From: Caryophanales bacterium UBA1423 | GTDB taxonomy: Bacteria; Bacillota_I; Bacilli_A; RF39; UBA660 | DNA length: 18,815 nucleotides | Direction of reading: 5' to 3' | Assembly (NCBI GenBank): GCA_002304855.1 | Contig: DBPJ01000004.1 | Coordinates: 1,048 to 19,862, forward strand | In this document: positions 1 through 6,317 of the stretch, one piece after another | Layout: each line of letters starts with the position of its first letter | Position numbering within the stretch: the stretch's first letter is position 1 | Notes under the pieces: model-generated | What the model saw: the letters and a program-made list of their open reading frames with translations, nothing else | What the model was told of the DNA's origin: nothing | The model's database searches: none | Program-made: the position numbers and the translations under genes

Positions 1-30
1 AAAAAAACTTTGCAGATGCAAAGTTTTTAT
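1..30 (-). terminator. Intrinsic terminator of rplM-rpsI
   Basis: A perfect 12-bp inverted repeat pairs 3-14 with 17-28. In practice it folds as a stem of about 10 bp with a small loop. Read on the minus strand it ends in seven U residues (7 to 1), directly after the rpsI stop at 32-34. The other side is also A/T-rich, so it could act in both directions. This is the typical form of a Rho-independent terminator. Confidence 0.9.
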
Positions 31-31
31 A

Positions 32-451
32 TTATCTCTTTGTAAATTGTGGAGCACGACGTGCTTTCTTTAATCCAGGTTTTTTACGTTCTTTAATTCT
101 TGGATCACGAGTAATGAAACCAGCTGCTTTTAATATTTTTCTAAAACTTGTTTCAGAATTAGGATCAGTATTTTTATCATATTCTAATAACGCTCTAGTA
201 ATACCTAAACGAATAGCTCCAGTTTGACCAGCAAAGCCACCACCTTTGACATTAACTTCAACATCAAAAGTATTTTTGGTATTAGTAACTTCTAATGGTT
301 GCATTAAATCCATAACTAAAGTATCGTATGGTAGATATTGATTAACATCTACGCCATTTATAGTTATTTTGCCATTACCGACTGTCATTCTAACTCTAGC
401 TGTTGAACCCTTACGACGGCCAGTGCCAATATAGATTCTTTTTTCAGCCAT
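32..451 (-). CDS. rpsI: 30S ribosomal protein S9 (uS9)
   Basis: Small-subunit protein S9, whose C-terminal tail reaches the P-site tRNA in the 30S head. The 139-residue product has the [13 protein letters not shown] motif near residues 9-21, the central [15 protein letters not shown] block, and the basic end [13 protein letters not shown] followed by APQFTKR. It is somewhat longer than the usual 130 residues because of a short insertion after RALLEYD. The ATG at 449-451 lies inside the end of rplM (8-bp overlap), which indicates translational coupling. A GGAG ribosome binding site sits about 9 nt upstream. It is the last gene of a two-gene unit closed by the hairpin at 1-30. Confidence 0.97.
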   Translation of the reverse strand: MAEKRIYIGTGRRKGSTARVRMTVGNGKITINGVDVNQYLPYDTLVMDLMQPLEVTNTKNTFDVEVNVKGGGFAGQTGAIRLGITRALLEYDKNTDPNSETSFRKILKAAGFITRDPRIKERKKPGLKKARRAPQFTKR

Positions 452-899
452 TGATATCTTCTCCTTGCTTATTTAGATTTAATACCTCTGGTTTTTGAGC
501 CATATGTGGATGTTCATTACCTGCATAAACAAATAATTTTTTACCCATTGCTCTTCCTAATCTACCAGTAGGTAACATCCCTTTAATAGCTCTTTCAACC
601 ATTTCCACTGGATACTTTTCAACCATTTCTTTAGCCATTCTTACTCTCAATCCACCTGGAAATCTACTATGATCATAATATGCCTTTTTATTTAATTTAT
701 CGCCAGTTAAATTAACTTTTTCAGCATTAATTACAATCACATAGTCGCCACCATCAATATGTGGCGTATAAGTAGGTTTATGTTTTCCTCGTAAAATAGC
801 TGCTACTTTACTTGCTAATCTACCTAATACCATATCGGTAGCATCAACTACATACCATTTACGATTAACCTCTTCTTTTTTTTGCATAAATGTTGTCAT
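444..899 (-). CDS. rplM: 50S ribosomal protein L13 (uL13)
   Basis: Large-subunit protein L13, an early assembly protein that binds 23S rRNA. The 151-residue product shows RKWYVVDA near residue 13, the LGRLAS motif, [19 protein letters not shown], then the [14 protein letters not shown] block with [14 protein letters not shown] near the end. The start at 899 gives the family N-terminus; AAGGA and a second AAAAGG lie just upstream, and an internal Met at residue 5 is a less likely start. The gene follows a strong promoter and a structured leader. In other low-GC Gram-positive bacteria L13 is known to be linked to a leader RNA, so autoregulation is likely here. Confidence 0.97.
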   Translation of the reverse strand: MTTFMQKKEEVNRKWYVVDATDMVLGRLASKVAAILRGKHKPTYTPHIDGGDYVIVINAEKVNLTGDKLNKKAYYDHSRFPGGLRVRMAKEMVEKYPVEMVERAIKGMLPTGRLGRAMGKKLFVYAGNEHPHMAQKPEVLNLNKQGEDING

Positions 900-911
900 C
901 CTTTTATCTTC

Positions 912-966
912 CTTTCTTATATTATGAACAAATATTCCCAGAATTTGTTCAGTGGGTATAAGAAAA
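912..966 (-). ncRNA. Candidate L13-type ribosomal protein leader
   Basis: The transcribed leader of rplM folds into two stacked stems. The outer stem pairs 957-965 with 913-921 (9 bp, plus a G-U pair of 966 with 912). The inner stem pairs 943-951 with 925-933 (9 bp, perfect), leaving a 9-nt loop. An internal loop (CCCAC on the 5' side, UAA on the 3' side) separates the stems. CCCA in the internal loop can pair with UGGG in the apical loop. The outer stem ends at the purine-rich ribosome binding region. L13 leaders are a known family in front of rplM in low-GC Gram-positive bacteria; membership here is inferred from position and structure, not from a covariance-model hit. Confidence 0.72.
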
Positions 967-979
967 TGTACCGAGTAAA

Positions 980-1008
980 ATTATACTTAATTTTAGTTGT
1001 AATGTCAA
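980..1008 (-). promoter_or_regulatory. Consensus sigma-A promoter for rplM-rpsI
   Basis: The minus strand carries TTGACA (1003-1008), a 17-nt spacer and TATAAT (980-985), a perfect match to the vegetative consensus at both hexamers. The predicted start is near 973-976, giving a leader of about 75 nt before the rplM ATG. A small inverted repeat (AACGA, 4 nt, TCGTT at 1007-1020) overlaps the upstream edge of the -35 element. No terminator with a U tract lies between truA and this promoter, so readthrough from truA is also possible. Confidence 0.92.
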
Positions 1009-1026
1009 CGAAATATCGTTATTTTA

Positions 1027-1770
1027 TTAATAATAAACATTTTTCAAATATAGGCCTTGTGGTTCAGCAGTAATTCCAGCTGTTGAACGATCCTTTTTAT
1101 CTAAAATAGCAATAATATCTTCACTTTTAATTTTTCCTTCACCAACTTGAATTAATGTACCAACCATATTTCTAACCATATATCTTAAAAAACCAGTGCC
1201 CACAAATGAAAGTGTTATCTTTTGATTATCTCTAATATCTCTAATTAAATTAGTTTGCGTTATCTTTCTAACATAATCGCTTTTTTCATCATCAGTTGAA
1301 GTAAATGACTTAAAGTCATGCTCACCCTCTAAATATTTTAAAGCTCTTTCAATAGCTACTATATCTAATGATTTATTATATTGATAGACATAATTTCTTT
1401 CTAAGGGATTATATTCACCTAAATTGATGATATAAATATATTCTTTTGCCTTAACATTATATCTAGCATGAAAAGTATTAGATACTTCTTCAATCGATTT
1501 AATATAGATGTCATCAGATAGCAATGAATTTAAACCCATTCTTAATTTATCAACTGTAATATCCATCTCTAAATCAAAATGGGCTTTTTGATTAATGGCA
1601 TGAACATGTGCATCAGTTCTACCTGACCCTACTAATTCAACTTTAGTACCACCGCTTATCTTTTTTAATGCTTTTTCTATTTCCCCTTGTACTGTTCTTT
1701 GTTTAGGTTGTTTCTGAAAACCTTTAAAATTAGTACCATCATAACTAAAAACCATTAAATAACGTTTCAT
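1027..1770 (-). CDS. truA: tRNA pseudouridine(38-40) synthase TruA
   Basis: TruA converts uridines 38-40 of the tRNA anticodon arm to pseudouridine. The 247-residue product has the family length. It shows YDGTNFKGFQ near residues 10-19, the catalytic motif GSGRTDAHVHA with Asp53, and a later RYMVRNMVGTL block. An upstream in-frame ATG exists at 1776, but the ATG at 1770 is preferred. It gives a spacing of about 9 nt from GAGGT, matches the family start, and forms an ATGA 4-bp overlap with the ecfT stop. Placing truA after ecfT is the usual order in Bacilli. It is the last gene of the ECF transcription unit. Confidence 0.95.
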   Translation of the reverse strand: MKRYLMVFSYDGTNFKGFQKQPKQRTVQGEIEKALKKISGGTKVELVGSGRTDAHVHAINQKAHFDLEMDITVDKLRMGLNSLLSDDIYIKSIEEVSNTFHARYNVKAKEYIYIINLGEYNPLERNYVYQYNKSLDIVAIERALKYLEGEHDFKSFTSTDDEKSDYVRKITQTNLIRDIRDNQKITLSFVGTGFLRYMVRNMVGTLIQVGEGKIKSEDIIAILDKKDRSTAGITAEPQGLYLKNVYY

Positions 1771-2525
1771 AACCATACTACCTCACTTAAAATAAAAATT
1801 ATTAATATCATCATATGTAATACTACTATATTATTGTCATATGTCGTCCATTGATTTAATCGATAATGGGTTCTTGTTTTATCATACCCATATAATCTTA
1901 TTTCCATAGCATCAGCTAAATCATCAGCTCTTTTAAAAGATAAGATAAATAATGGAACTAACATCGTTGTTAAAGCTAATATTTTACCTCTAATATTACT
2001 ATATTTAAAATCAATACCTCGACTAGCTTGTGATTTCAATATCTTATTTGCTTGCTCAATCACATTAGGAATAAATTGAATAGCTAAAGATATAATTAAT
2101 GCTAATTGTTCAGTTGAAATCTTAAATAACTTTAACGGCCATAATAACTGTTCTAACGCATACGTAATATCTTTGGGTTTAGTAGTCATCGTTAAGATTG
2201 AAGTATACACTACTATTAATATTATTCTACTACTTGAACTAACTGCTAATGTTATATTTTTAGTTACTAAGTAATCAAATATAAAAATAAAAATAATTAA
2301 CCATTTCAATCCTAAGATACTATTTATTATTAAAGTTATTGGTATTCTAGCTATTATTATTAATATGATAATAAATGCCAATAACAATCCAAATAACCAG
2401 TAATTATTAATAAATAATAACGTAATTAAGAAAAGTAGGGTACAAATAATTTTACTTATTGGATTTAAATTATGAATTGAGGATTGAATGGGATAATATT
2501 TACCACAAATAATACTATTGAACAT
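1767..2525 (-). CDS. ecfT: ECF transporter transmembrane protein EcfT
   Basis: EcfT is the membrane coupling subunit that links the two EcfA ATPases to exchangeable substrate-binding S components for vitamins or metals. The 252-residue product is highly hydrophobic, with about five to six membrane segments between residues 23 and 115, around 185-198 and at 232-250. The family block LEQLLWPLKL (124-133) is present, followed by the cytosolic coupling region. The two Ala-Arg-Gly coupling motifs are modified here to S168-R169-G170 and I209-R210-L211; both arginines remain. The start overlaps the ecfA2 end by 11 bp. No S component gene is in the window, so the transported substrate cannot be inferred. 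Confidence 0.92.
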   Translation of the reverse strand: MFNSIICGKYYPIQSSIHNLNPISKIICTLLFLITLLFINNYWLFGLLLAFIIILIIIARIPITLIINSILGLKWLIIFIFIFDYLVTKNITLAVSSSSRIILIVVYTSILTMTTKPKDITYALEQLLWPLKLFKISTEQLALIISLAIQFIPNVIEQANKILKSQASRGIDFKYSNIRGKILALTTMLVPLFILSFKRADDLADAMEIRLYGYDKTRTHYRLNQWTTYDNNIVVLHMMILIIFILSEVVWL

Positions 2526-3363
2526 GTTTATACACCATCTTTATTAAATCATTTATTTCATAATATTTACCCAAATTCAATCCTTTTTTATCATAAACTT
2601 TTCGCGTAAATGCTGCTACTTTTGGTATACTGATATTATTTTCAAGTAATAATTCAATATCATTAAATACTTCATATTTAGAACCGCTAGCAATAAGTTC
2701 ACCTTTATTTAAAATATGAACAAAGTCTGCAATTTGATATAACATATCGACATCATGACTTATAACAATCACGGTTTTACGATAAAAATATTTTAATCTT
2801 CTAATTAAATTAATTAGTGATTTTCGGCCTCCATTATCTAAACCTACTGTTGGTTCATCTAAAATAATTATTTCAGGATCAAACATTAAAATAGCAGCAA
2901 TTGCAATTCGTCTTTTTTCACCGCCACTTAATTTAAAAGGATTACGATCTAAAAATGAATCATTTAATCCAACCATTTTAAGTACTTCACTAATTCGCTC
3001 ATTAATTTTTATTTTATGATGAAAATATTGCATGCCAAAAGCTAATTCTTGTTTGACAGTCGTTTGGAAAAATTGTTCTTCCGGAAATTGAAATACTAGT
3101 CCCACTTTATAACGCAATAAATTTATTTTATGTTTATCAATATTATGATCAACAATAAAATCGCCAACCATAACTCTACCATTAGTAGGAAGTGATAATC
3201 CATTAATCAATTCAACTAATGTTGTCTTACCACTACCTGTTGGTCCAACAATCGCATTAATTTTATTTTTAGCCATCTTTAAACTAACCTCTTTTAATAC
3301 TTCATTAGCAATTGGGATATTTCGGTTGTAAGTAAAGCAAACATTATCAAAAACTACGTCCAT
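2515..3363 (-). CDS. ecfA2: ECF transporter ATPase EcfA2
   Basis: Second ABC ATPase of the ECF transporter, which forms a heterodimer with EcfA1 and powers EcfT. The 282-residue product has a complete set of catalytic motifs: Walker A GPTGSGKTT (Lys46), Q-loop FQFPEEQ (Gln92), signature LSGGEKRR (145-152), Walker B with catalytic Glu170 in ILDEPT, and H-loop SHD (His203). The C-terminal region after residue 215 is typical of CbiO-type ATPases. The ribosome binding site is GGTGGTGA just upstream. The gene is separated from ecfA1 by the CvpA-like gene, whereas ecfA1 and ecfA2 are normally adjacent. Confidence 0.94.
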   Translation of the reverse strand: MDVVFDNVCFTYNRNIPIANEVLKEVSLKMAKNKINAIVGPTGSGKTTLVELINGLSLPTNGRVMVGDFIVDHNIDKHKINLLRYKVGLVFQFPEEQFFQTTVKQELAFGMQYFHHKIKINERISEVLKMVGLNDSFLDRNPFKLSGGEKRRIAIAAILMFDPEIIILDEPTVGLDNGGRKSLINLIRRLKYFYRKTVIVISHDVDMLYQIADFVHILNKGELIASGSKYEVFNDIELLLENNISIPKVAAFTRKVYDKKGLNLGKYYEINDLIKMVYKHVQ

Positions 3364-3385
3364 AAATTCACCACCAAACTACTTT

Positions 3386-4228
3386 TTATTCTTCTAATAT
3401 TTGAATTAATCCATCAATATCAAAATCAGTTAAATTATTTTCATCAACAATACGCCTTAATAATTGTTCAGTTATTATATTTTCTTTATACAAATCTTTA
3501 ATTATTTTAAATATTTCTGTATCTTTATATTCTTCAATGTTGATTTGGTTAATATCATATTTTTTTAGAAATTCTTTACTACCTTCAACAATTAAATCTT
3601 CGTCAATAATACCAGTTTCAAATAATGATTCAAGTATCTCCTTAACTTTAGGATCATTAAGCAATTCATCTAAATCATCGTATTGATCAATATTATTAGA
3701 TATTTCAATTCCATTTCTAATGATTGTATGTAATTCATTGCCATAACTATATAATGAATAATTAAGACGATAAAATGACTTTAATAATAATGAATTTTCA
3801 AAATAATGAACATTTAAATATTGCGTAAAACTAGTGGTAAATCCAATAATACTAATCAAAAATATGACTTCAAAAACATTTATAACCATTCCCCCATAAG
3901 GGAAGAAATTCTTATCAACTACTATTATTTCTTTTTTCTTTAAAATAGCGAAAATAATTTTAAAAAGAAGATAGAAAATTATAAATGTTACAAACATACC
4001 AACGGTATTAGCTATTTTTGTTTTGAAAAATAAGAAAACTGGTTCATTTATATTGATATTTATGTTATCAATAATTATTTTTCCACCAAAACTTTTTAAG
4101 AGAAAGGCAAATAACATTGATAATGAGAAAATAACTAAATTATATAATTCTTTTAAAAAACCATTACGATATCCAATATAACCAGTTATTAATATTAAAA
4201 TCAAAATTATTAAATCTACCCAAATCAT
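3386..4228 (-). CDS. CvpA-like membrane protein with C-terminal helical extension
   Basis: This gene encodes a 280-residue membrane protein. Four hydrophobic segments are visible at about residues 3-19, 29-46, 76-96 and 114-134. The GYIGYRNGF element after segment 1 and the overall pattern resemble the CvpA (colicin V production) family, which usually has 160-180 residues. The extra C-terminal part (about 150-280) is acidic and probably helical. It contains a degenerate two-copy repeat: residues 197-213 (EILESLFETGIIDEDLI) align with 241-257 (KIIKDLYKENIITEQLL) at a spacing of 44. The start has a strong GAGGTGGGGAT site, 14 nt after ecfA1. Position between ecfA1 and ecfA2 is unusual. Function is unknown; the family assignment is by pattern only. 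Confidence 0.7.
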   Translation of the reverse strand: MIWVDLIILILILITGYIGYRNGFLKELYNLVIFSLSMLFAFLLKSFGGKIIIDNINININEPVFLFFKTKIANTVGMFVTFIIFYLLFKIIFAILKKKEIIVVDKNFFPYGGMVINVFEVIFLISIIGFTTSFTQYLNVHYFENSLLLKSFYRLNYSLYSYGNELHTIIRNGIEISNNIDQYDDLDELLNDPKVKEILESLFETGIIDEDLIVEGSKEFLKKYDINQINIEEYKDTEIFKIIKDLYKENIITEQLLRRIVDENNLTDFDIDGLIQILEE

Positions 4229-4242
4229 ATCCCCACCTCAAT

Positions 4243-5052
4243 TTATGGCCATATTTTATCTATCATTTCATCCATATCTAACATAACATCATCAATTAAG
4301 CCATAAAATTTCAATTTAAGTGATAGCTCTATCATAAAAGGCATCCTTAAACCAATGTTAGTTAATATTTTATCTTTAGTTAATACTTCTAAAGTTTTAC
4401 CTTCAACCACTATTTCTCCATTATTAATGACTACCATTCGATCACCATATAAAGTTTCTTCTAAATCGTTAGTCACATTTATAATCGTTAAATTATTATC
4501 CTTATGTAATTTAACTAATAATTTTAATATTTCTTCTCTTTCAGTTGGATCAATCATCGCTAAAGCATCATCTAAAATAATGACTTTAGGTTGCAATACT
4601 AAGATAGAGGCTAACGCTACTTTCTGTTTTTCGCCACCACTTAACTTATGAGGCTCACAATCTAAAATATTATTAATATTTAATAAATCAGCTACTTTGA
4701 TTATTTTCTCATCTATTTCTTTAACATTATAATTTAAATTTTCTAAGGTAAAAGCAATATCATCTCTAACTGTTGCCCCAATAAATTGATTATTAGGATT
4801 TTCAAAAATAACACTTACTTTTTGTCTTATGTCCATTAAATTTTCTTTAGTAACTAATAAATCATCAATGACAATTCTACTATCAGTATGATTTAAACCA
4901 ACTAATAATCTAATTAAAGTTGATTTGCCACTACCATTTGGTCCTACAATTGAAAGCCATTCGCCTTCTTTAATGATCAAATTAAAATCTTTAAATATTT
5001 GATGATTACCATAACTAAAGTTTAAATCTTCAATTACTATTATATCTTTCAT
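4243..5052 (-). CDS. ecfA1: ECF transporter ATPase EcfA1 with altered catalytic residues
   Basis: First ABC ATPase of the ECF transporter. From the chosen ATG at 5050-5052 the product has 269 residues. GAGGTGA lies just upstream, and the promoter at 5078-5106 excludes the longer reading from 5115. Intact motifs are Walker A GPNGSGKST (37-45), signature LSGGEK (137-142), and MIDP in the D-loop. Three catalytic positions are changed: Q-loop FENP (Glu84 instead of Gln), Walker B ILDDAL (Asp162 instead of Glu), and H-loop TND (Asn195 instead of His). I confirmed all three at codon level. The gene is full length with a normal C-terminus (MPFMIELS), so it does not look like a decaying pseudogene. 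One of the two ATP sites of the EcfA1-EcfA2 dimer is probably weak or inactive. Confidence 0.92.
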   Translation of the reverse strand: MKDIIVIEDLNFSYGNHQIFKDFNLIIKEGEWLSIVGPNGSGKSTLIRLLVGLNHTDSRIVIDDLLVTKENLMDIRQKVSVIFENPNNQFIGATVRDDIAFTLENLNYNVKEIDEKIIKVADLLNINNILDCEPHKLSGGEKQKVALASILVLQPKVIILDDALAMIDPTEREEILKLLVKLHKDNNLTIINVTNDLEETLYGDRMVVINNGEIVVEGKTLEVLTKDKILTNIGLRMPFMIELSLKLKFYGLIDDVMLDMDEMIDKIWP

Positions 5053-5077
5053 GATAATCACCTCACTAATAATTAAT

Positions 5078-5106
5078 ATTATACTAAAAACAGCTTGATT
5101 TAACAA
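5078..5106 (-). promoter_or_regulatory. Promoter of ecfA1-cvpA-like-ecfA2-ecfT-truA
   Basis: The minus strand has TTGTTA (5101-5106), a 17-nt spacer and a perfect TATAAT (5078-5083). The expected start near 5071 gives a leader of about 18 nt before the ecfA1 ATG. The -35 element overlaps the T-rich tail of the terminator for the upstream dehydrogenase gene, so the two signals are packed together. The -10 is strong and the -35 matches 4 of 6 positions. Confidence 0.8.
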
Positions 5107-5135
5107 ACAAAACAATAGATAATTACCTATTGTTT
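5099..5135 (-). terminator. Terminator of the short-chain dehydrogenase gene
   Basis: A 9-bp stem pairs 5127-5135 with 5110-5118 around an 8-nt loop. On the minus strand it is followed by a U-rich but interrupted tail from 5109 downward. The TAG stop codon of the gene (5127-5129) is part of the stem. The stem is A/U-rich with only two G-C pairs, so termination may be partial. Confidence 0.65.
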
Positions 5136-5882
5136 GGCCTTTTTTAATTGAATATTATAAGTTATTTTTAATAATAATTTTAAAGGGATTAATTTTGACA
5201 CATAGTATGTTAATTTCATCAATATTCCTGGAATAATGATTAATTGTTTTTTTAACATCTTATCAATAGCATATCTTGCTACATAACGACTAGACATACC
5301 TTTAATAGCATAATTGATGTTAGCTACTTCATTGAATTTAGTAACTACTGGTCCTGGACATAATACTGATATATTAACTCGCGATCTACTTCTTCTTAAT
5401 TCTTCATATATAGCCATCGTCAATCTTAAAACATATGCCTTTGTTCCATAATAGGAAGCCATTAATGGACCAGCTTGAAAAGCGGCTAATGATGCTACAT
5501 TTAATATATAGCCACTATTTCTTCGTTGCATATCTTTTAAGAATAATTTAGTTAAAATATGAACCGCTTTAATATTAACATCGATCATTTCTAATTCTTT
5601 ATCTAAATCAGTATAGATAAAATCACCATATACGCCAAAACCAGCACAATTGATTAAAATATCAATTCTTTCATCGGTAACTGCCTTATATAATTCATAA
5701 CATGATTCTTCATTAGCTAAATCAAGATCAATGATTCTATTTTCACCAATTAATTCCTTTTGTAATTTTTCTAAACCTTCTTTAGAACGAGCTACTAATA
5801 TTAATTCATGACCTAACTCATTTAAATATTTAGCTATTTCATAGCCAATACCACTAGATGCTCCAGTTATTAATGCTTTCAT
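5127..5882 (-). CDS. Short-chain dehydrogenase/reductase (SDR), substrate unknown
   Basis: Classical SDR oxidoreductase of 251 residues that uses a nicotinamide cofactor. Visible motifs are the Rossmann TGASSGIG (6-13), ARS with Arg32 (which suggests NADP preference), NCAG (78-81), active-site Asn103, Ser131 and Tyr144-x3-Lys148, and CPGPV (175-179). The last 35 residues (about 216-247) are hydrophobic and basic and may anchor it to the membrane, as in DltE- or DHRS7-like members. The substrate cannot be told. It has its own promoter and terminator and sits between the alpha operon and the ECF module, where this gene is not standard. The start has an AGGGGAA site about 9 nt upstream. Confidence 0.88.
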   Translation of the reverse strand: MKALITGASSGIGYEIAKYLNELGHELILVARSKEGLEKLQKELIGENRIIDLDLANEESCYELYKAVTDERIDILINCAGFGVYGDFIYTDLDKELEMIDVNIKAVHILTKLFLKDMQRRNSGYILNVASLAAFQAGPLMASYYGTKAYVLRLTMAIYEELRRSRSRVNISVLCPGPVVTKFNEVANINYAIKGMSSRYVARYAIDKMLKKQLIIIPGILMKLTYYVSKLIPLKLLLKITYNIQLKKAKQ

Positions 5883-5905
5883 ATCATCACTTCCCCTACA
5901 TGATA

Positions 5906-5936
5906 ATTATAACATTAAAAACTATTTTATAAACAA
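5906..5936 (-). promoter_or_regulatory. Extended -10 promoter of the SDR gene
   Basis: The minus strand carries TATAAT (5906-5911) preceded by TG at the extended -10 position (5913-5914), i.e. TGTTATAAT. A weak TTGTTT (5931-5936) lies 19 nt upstream as a possible -35. The extended -10 would compensate for the poor -35. The promoter begins right after the rplQ terminator, making the dehydrogenase an independent one-gene unit. Confidence 0.72.
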
Positions 5937-5957
5937 AAAAGACTCTTGATAGAGTCT
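5934..5957 (-). terminator. Intrinsic terminator of the ribosomal superoperon
   Basis: A 7-bp stem pairs 5951-5957 with 5940-5946 around a 4-nt loop. It is followed on the minus strand by six U residues (5940-5935). The rplQ stop TAG (5956-5958) overlaps the base of the stem. This is the first terminator-like structure seen after the left end of rplD at the window edge. Confidence 0.85.
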
Positions 5958-6303
5958 ATTTTATTAATTCAATAATAACTTTTGGAGCGTAATCGCCACG
6001 ACGTTCATCTAATTTTAATATTCTTGTATAACCACCATTACGTTCTTCATAACGTTTGGCTAAATCATTAAATACTTTAGCTGTAACTTCCTTATCGTTC
6101 ATTAAAATAGCAACCGCATCGCGTCTTGCCTCAACTGTTCCCTTTTTACCTAAAGTAATCAATTTATCTACTAATTTTCGAACTTCTTTAGCTCTTGCCT
6201 CAGTTGTTTCAATTCGCTCATGAGTAATAACTTGCTTAGCTAAATTAGCAAGCATTGCTCGGCGATGTTCTGATGTCGTAGTACCTAATTTTCTATAAGC
6301 CAT
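5956..6303 (-). CDS. rplQ: 50S ribosomal protein L17 (bL17)
   Basis: Large-subunit protein L17, located near the tunnel exit. The 115-residue product starts [18 protein letters not shown] and shows the family blocks [27 protein letters not shown] and [20 protein letters not shown]. It is slightly shorter than the usual 118-125 residues. An AAGGAGG site precedes the ATG, which lies 14 nt after rpoA. As in other Bacilli it closes the alpha operon, here followed directly by an intrinsic terminator. Confidence 0.97.
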   Translation of the reverse strand: MAYRKLGTTTSEHRRAMLANLAKQVITHERIETTEARAKEVRKLVDKLITLGKKGTVEARRDAVAILMNDKEVTAKVFNDLAKRYEERNGGYTRILKLDERRGDYAPKVIIELIK

Positions 6304-6317
6304 AATATTCCTCCTTA

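Noticed and set aside
1007..1026. Terminator after truA
   Set aside because: The only hairpin has a 5-bp stem and no U tract and runs into the rplM promoter.
882..1073. Small plus-strand gene across the truA-rplM gap
   Set aside because: It covers the minus-strand promoter and leader in antisense, and the residues show no recognisable pattern.
4243..5052. EcfA1 as a decaying pseudogene
   Set aside because: The frame is complete, Walker A, signature and C-terminal region are intact, and changes are conservative (Q to E, E to D, H to N).
5053..5115. Longer N-terminus for EcfA1 starting at 5115
   Set aside because: It would run through the SDR terminator tail and the promoter hexamers; the family start and a good GAGGTGA site are at 5052.
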